From assembly GCF_024753565.1 (NCBI RefSeq), contig NZ_JANTPT010000001.1, positions 620,001 to 684,000 of the forward strand: 64,000 bases of DNA, read 5' to 3'. The notes beneath the pieces are model-generated. The model did not search any database. It was not told the DNA's origin and saw only the letters and a program-made list of their open reading frames with translations. Positions 63,007 through 64,000 of this stretch are shown one piece after another (positions within the stretch are counted from its first letter, which is position 1; every line of letters begins with the position of its first letter). The stretch is from Mechercharimyces sp. CAU 1602. GTDB lineage: Bacteria; Bacillota; Bacilli; Thermoactinomycetales; JANTPT01. The position numbers and the translations under genes were made by a program.

Positions 63007-63606
63007 GTGAGTTCCTATTTGGATAGATTAAAAAGGCAGCTCCCATCATTACAAGCACTTACCACTTTTACAGAGGATTTGCGTGAAGTACCCCTTGACC
63101 AAAATCAGATAGAGCGAGCAATTCTGCAGGCAGAAGTAGAATGTGCTGGTGAGAAGGTAGAGGAAGATAAAGAAGCGGCTCTTTTTTTGTGTGGCTACTT
63201 AGGAAATGCTTATCGGGTGGTGGGCGATGTAGCGCGCGCACTTAACTATCTGAAGCAAGCGCTAGGTTTAGCTGAGGAACTTGATAATGTGAGACAGCTA
63301 ATTGTTGCACTCCTTCGTTTGGGCGAGGCATATAAATATGCAGGCGATCTGAAACAGGCAGAGGCGTTATTTATTAAAGCACAGACTAAAGCGACAACTC
63401 ACGACGTGACCCCGTATATCGACTTTTGTTTGCAACATTTAGGAAAGTGTTTGTGGGAGCAGGGTAGAGGAACAGAAGCGAAGGCGTTGTTAACTGAAGC
63501 ACTGCGATTACGCAACATGAAAGGTGATAGAGACTTAATCGCTTCAACGCAATTGGCACTAAATGTTGTAAATCGACACACTACCCGATTGGAAAAGCAC
63601 AACTAA
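63007..63606 (+). CDS. Tetratricopeptide repeat-like protein
   Basis: 199-residue helical protein with at least three TPR-like units: FLCGYLGNAYRVVGDVARALNYLKQAL (about 60-88), ALLRLGEAYKYAGDLKQAEALFIKA (about 100-125) and CLQHLGKCLWEQGRGTEAKALLTEAL (about 140-166). No enzyme domain is seen; TPR proteins usually mediate protein contacts. The GTG at 63007 has GGGGGA six bases upstream; the frame opens earlier at 62929, inside the preceding terminator. The role is unknown. Confidence 0.8.
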   Translation: MSSYLDRLKRQLPSLQALTTFTEDLREVPLDQNQIERAILQAEVECAGEKVEEDKEAALFLCGYLGNAYRVVGDVARALNYLKQALGLAEELDNVRQLIVALLRLGEAYKYAGDLKQAEALFIKAQTKATTHDVTPYIDFCLQHLGKCLWEQGRGTEAKALLTEALRLRNMKGDRDLIASTQLALNVVNRHTTRLEKHN

Positions 63607-63974
63607 CTATAGGAGTGAGGAATCTGGCCTCGCGAAGTTATTGGATAAGTGGCTGTTGATTATGAGTATCGCTTTGTGAAGGTGATCAAGGAAATTCGAA
63701 CCAAGTGTCGTACTTAAAAATTCCGACGGACTGTCTTATCTCTAGCAAGTTTGACGTCCGCTTTCATCCGTTAGCATGTTGCCTCTAAAAAAGGGCGAAT
63801 CCTCTTATGCCCGCTTCTACGGTATATCCCTCTTTTTTTTAATCTCACTTCTTTTTTTCTAACATCCTTTATCCTATCATCTTTCATTCTGAGTGTTTGC
63901 CCACAGCTTGTCATGATTAGTGGCTTGTCTGAATAGAGTAGTTTAGAAGAAGTGAGAGAGAAGGGGGAGAACTT
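63607..63974. other. 368-base spacer after the TPR-like gene
   Basis: No gene supported. A short plus-strand frame ends ...YRFVKVIKEIRTKCRT at 63715; it has no credible start and could be a decayed coding remnant. Pyrimidine-rich runs at 63830-63870 and a weak GGGC/GCCC hairpin next to them might end a transcript on the minus strand. The segment 63708-63760 is loosely similar to 38751-38795. Confidence 0.35.
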
Positions 63975-64000
63975 GTGTCTGAGAAAAGTCGCTGGCTTGA
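63975..64000 (+). CDS. Start of a truncated gene at the window edge
   Basis: A GTG at 63975 follows AAGGGGGAGAAC (63961-63972) and opens MSEKSRWL, running off the window. The ribosome binding site is strong, so a real gene probably begins here, but eight residues do not allow identification. Confidence 0.5.

Overview
The window is a housekeeping stretch from an endospore-forming, low-GC Gram-positive bacterium (Bacillota, Bacillales-like). The evidence is the Bacillus-type order panE - bshC - mraZ/rsmH/ftsL/pbpB/spoVD/mur genes/divIB/ftsA/ftsZ - spoIIGA/sigE/sigG - ylmCDE/sepF/ylmGH - divIVA - ileS - lspA - rluD - pyr operon. It also carries sporulation-specific sigma factors, a MurE with the DNPR signature of meso-diaminopimelate peptidoglycan, and a bacillithiol gene. 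Several departures from B. subtilis suggest another family such as Thermoactinomycetaceae, but that is only inference: ahcY sits before mraZ, murF lies inside the division cluster, murG, pyrP, pyrK and pyrD are absent, and bpr follows ileS. No rRNA, tRNA, CRISPR array, prophage or intact insertion sequence is visible.

Layout. 1-5.4 kb holds panE, an MFS transporter, bshC and ahcY. 5.5-23.5 kb is the division and cell wall (dcw) cluster, headed by mraZ with tandem 10-bp repeats in its leader. It makes the peptidoglycan precursor enzymes (MurA, B, D, E, F, MraY), the septal and spore-cortex synthases (PBP2B, SpoVD, SpoVE) and the divisome proteins (FtsL, DivIB, FtsA, FtsZ). 23.6-26.2 kb holds spoIIGA-sigE-sigG: the aspartic protease that activates pro-sigma E, pro-sigma E itself and sigma G. 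The promoter has a Spo0A box and a 22-bp spacer, and sigG has a leader that can hide its ribosome binding site. 26.2-31 kb is the ylm group plus divIVA, whose tail is unusually long and acidic. 31-34 kb is ileS behind a T-box.

34-43 kb is more accessory: a large bacillopeptidase F-like secreted protease, an unrecognised protein, a DUF5665 membrane protein, a YteA-like zinc protein, a probable 52-residue gene on the minus strand, lspA, an rluD-type gene and a sulfotransferase-like gene. 43-52.1 kb is the pyrimidine operon pyrR-pyrB-pyrC-carA-carB-pyrF-pyrE with two PyrR-type attenuators; many genes overlap by a few bases. 52.2-56.7 kb carries a DUF4003 gene, then maf, a YheC/D-like ATP-grasp gene and rqcH on the minus strand. 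57-62.9 kb is a peptide ABC transporter in the order of the B. subtilis app operon (D-F-A-B-C). A TPR-like protein and the start of a truncated gene close the window.

I did not find an obviously new multi-gene system. The items most worth a second look are the minus-strand small gene (40557-40715), the sigG leader hairpin, the mraZ repeats, the missing murG with a palindrome in its place, and the DivIVA tail.
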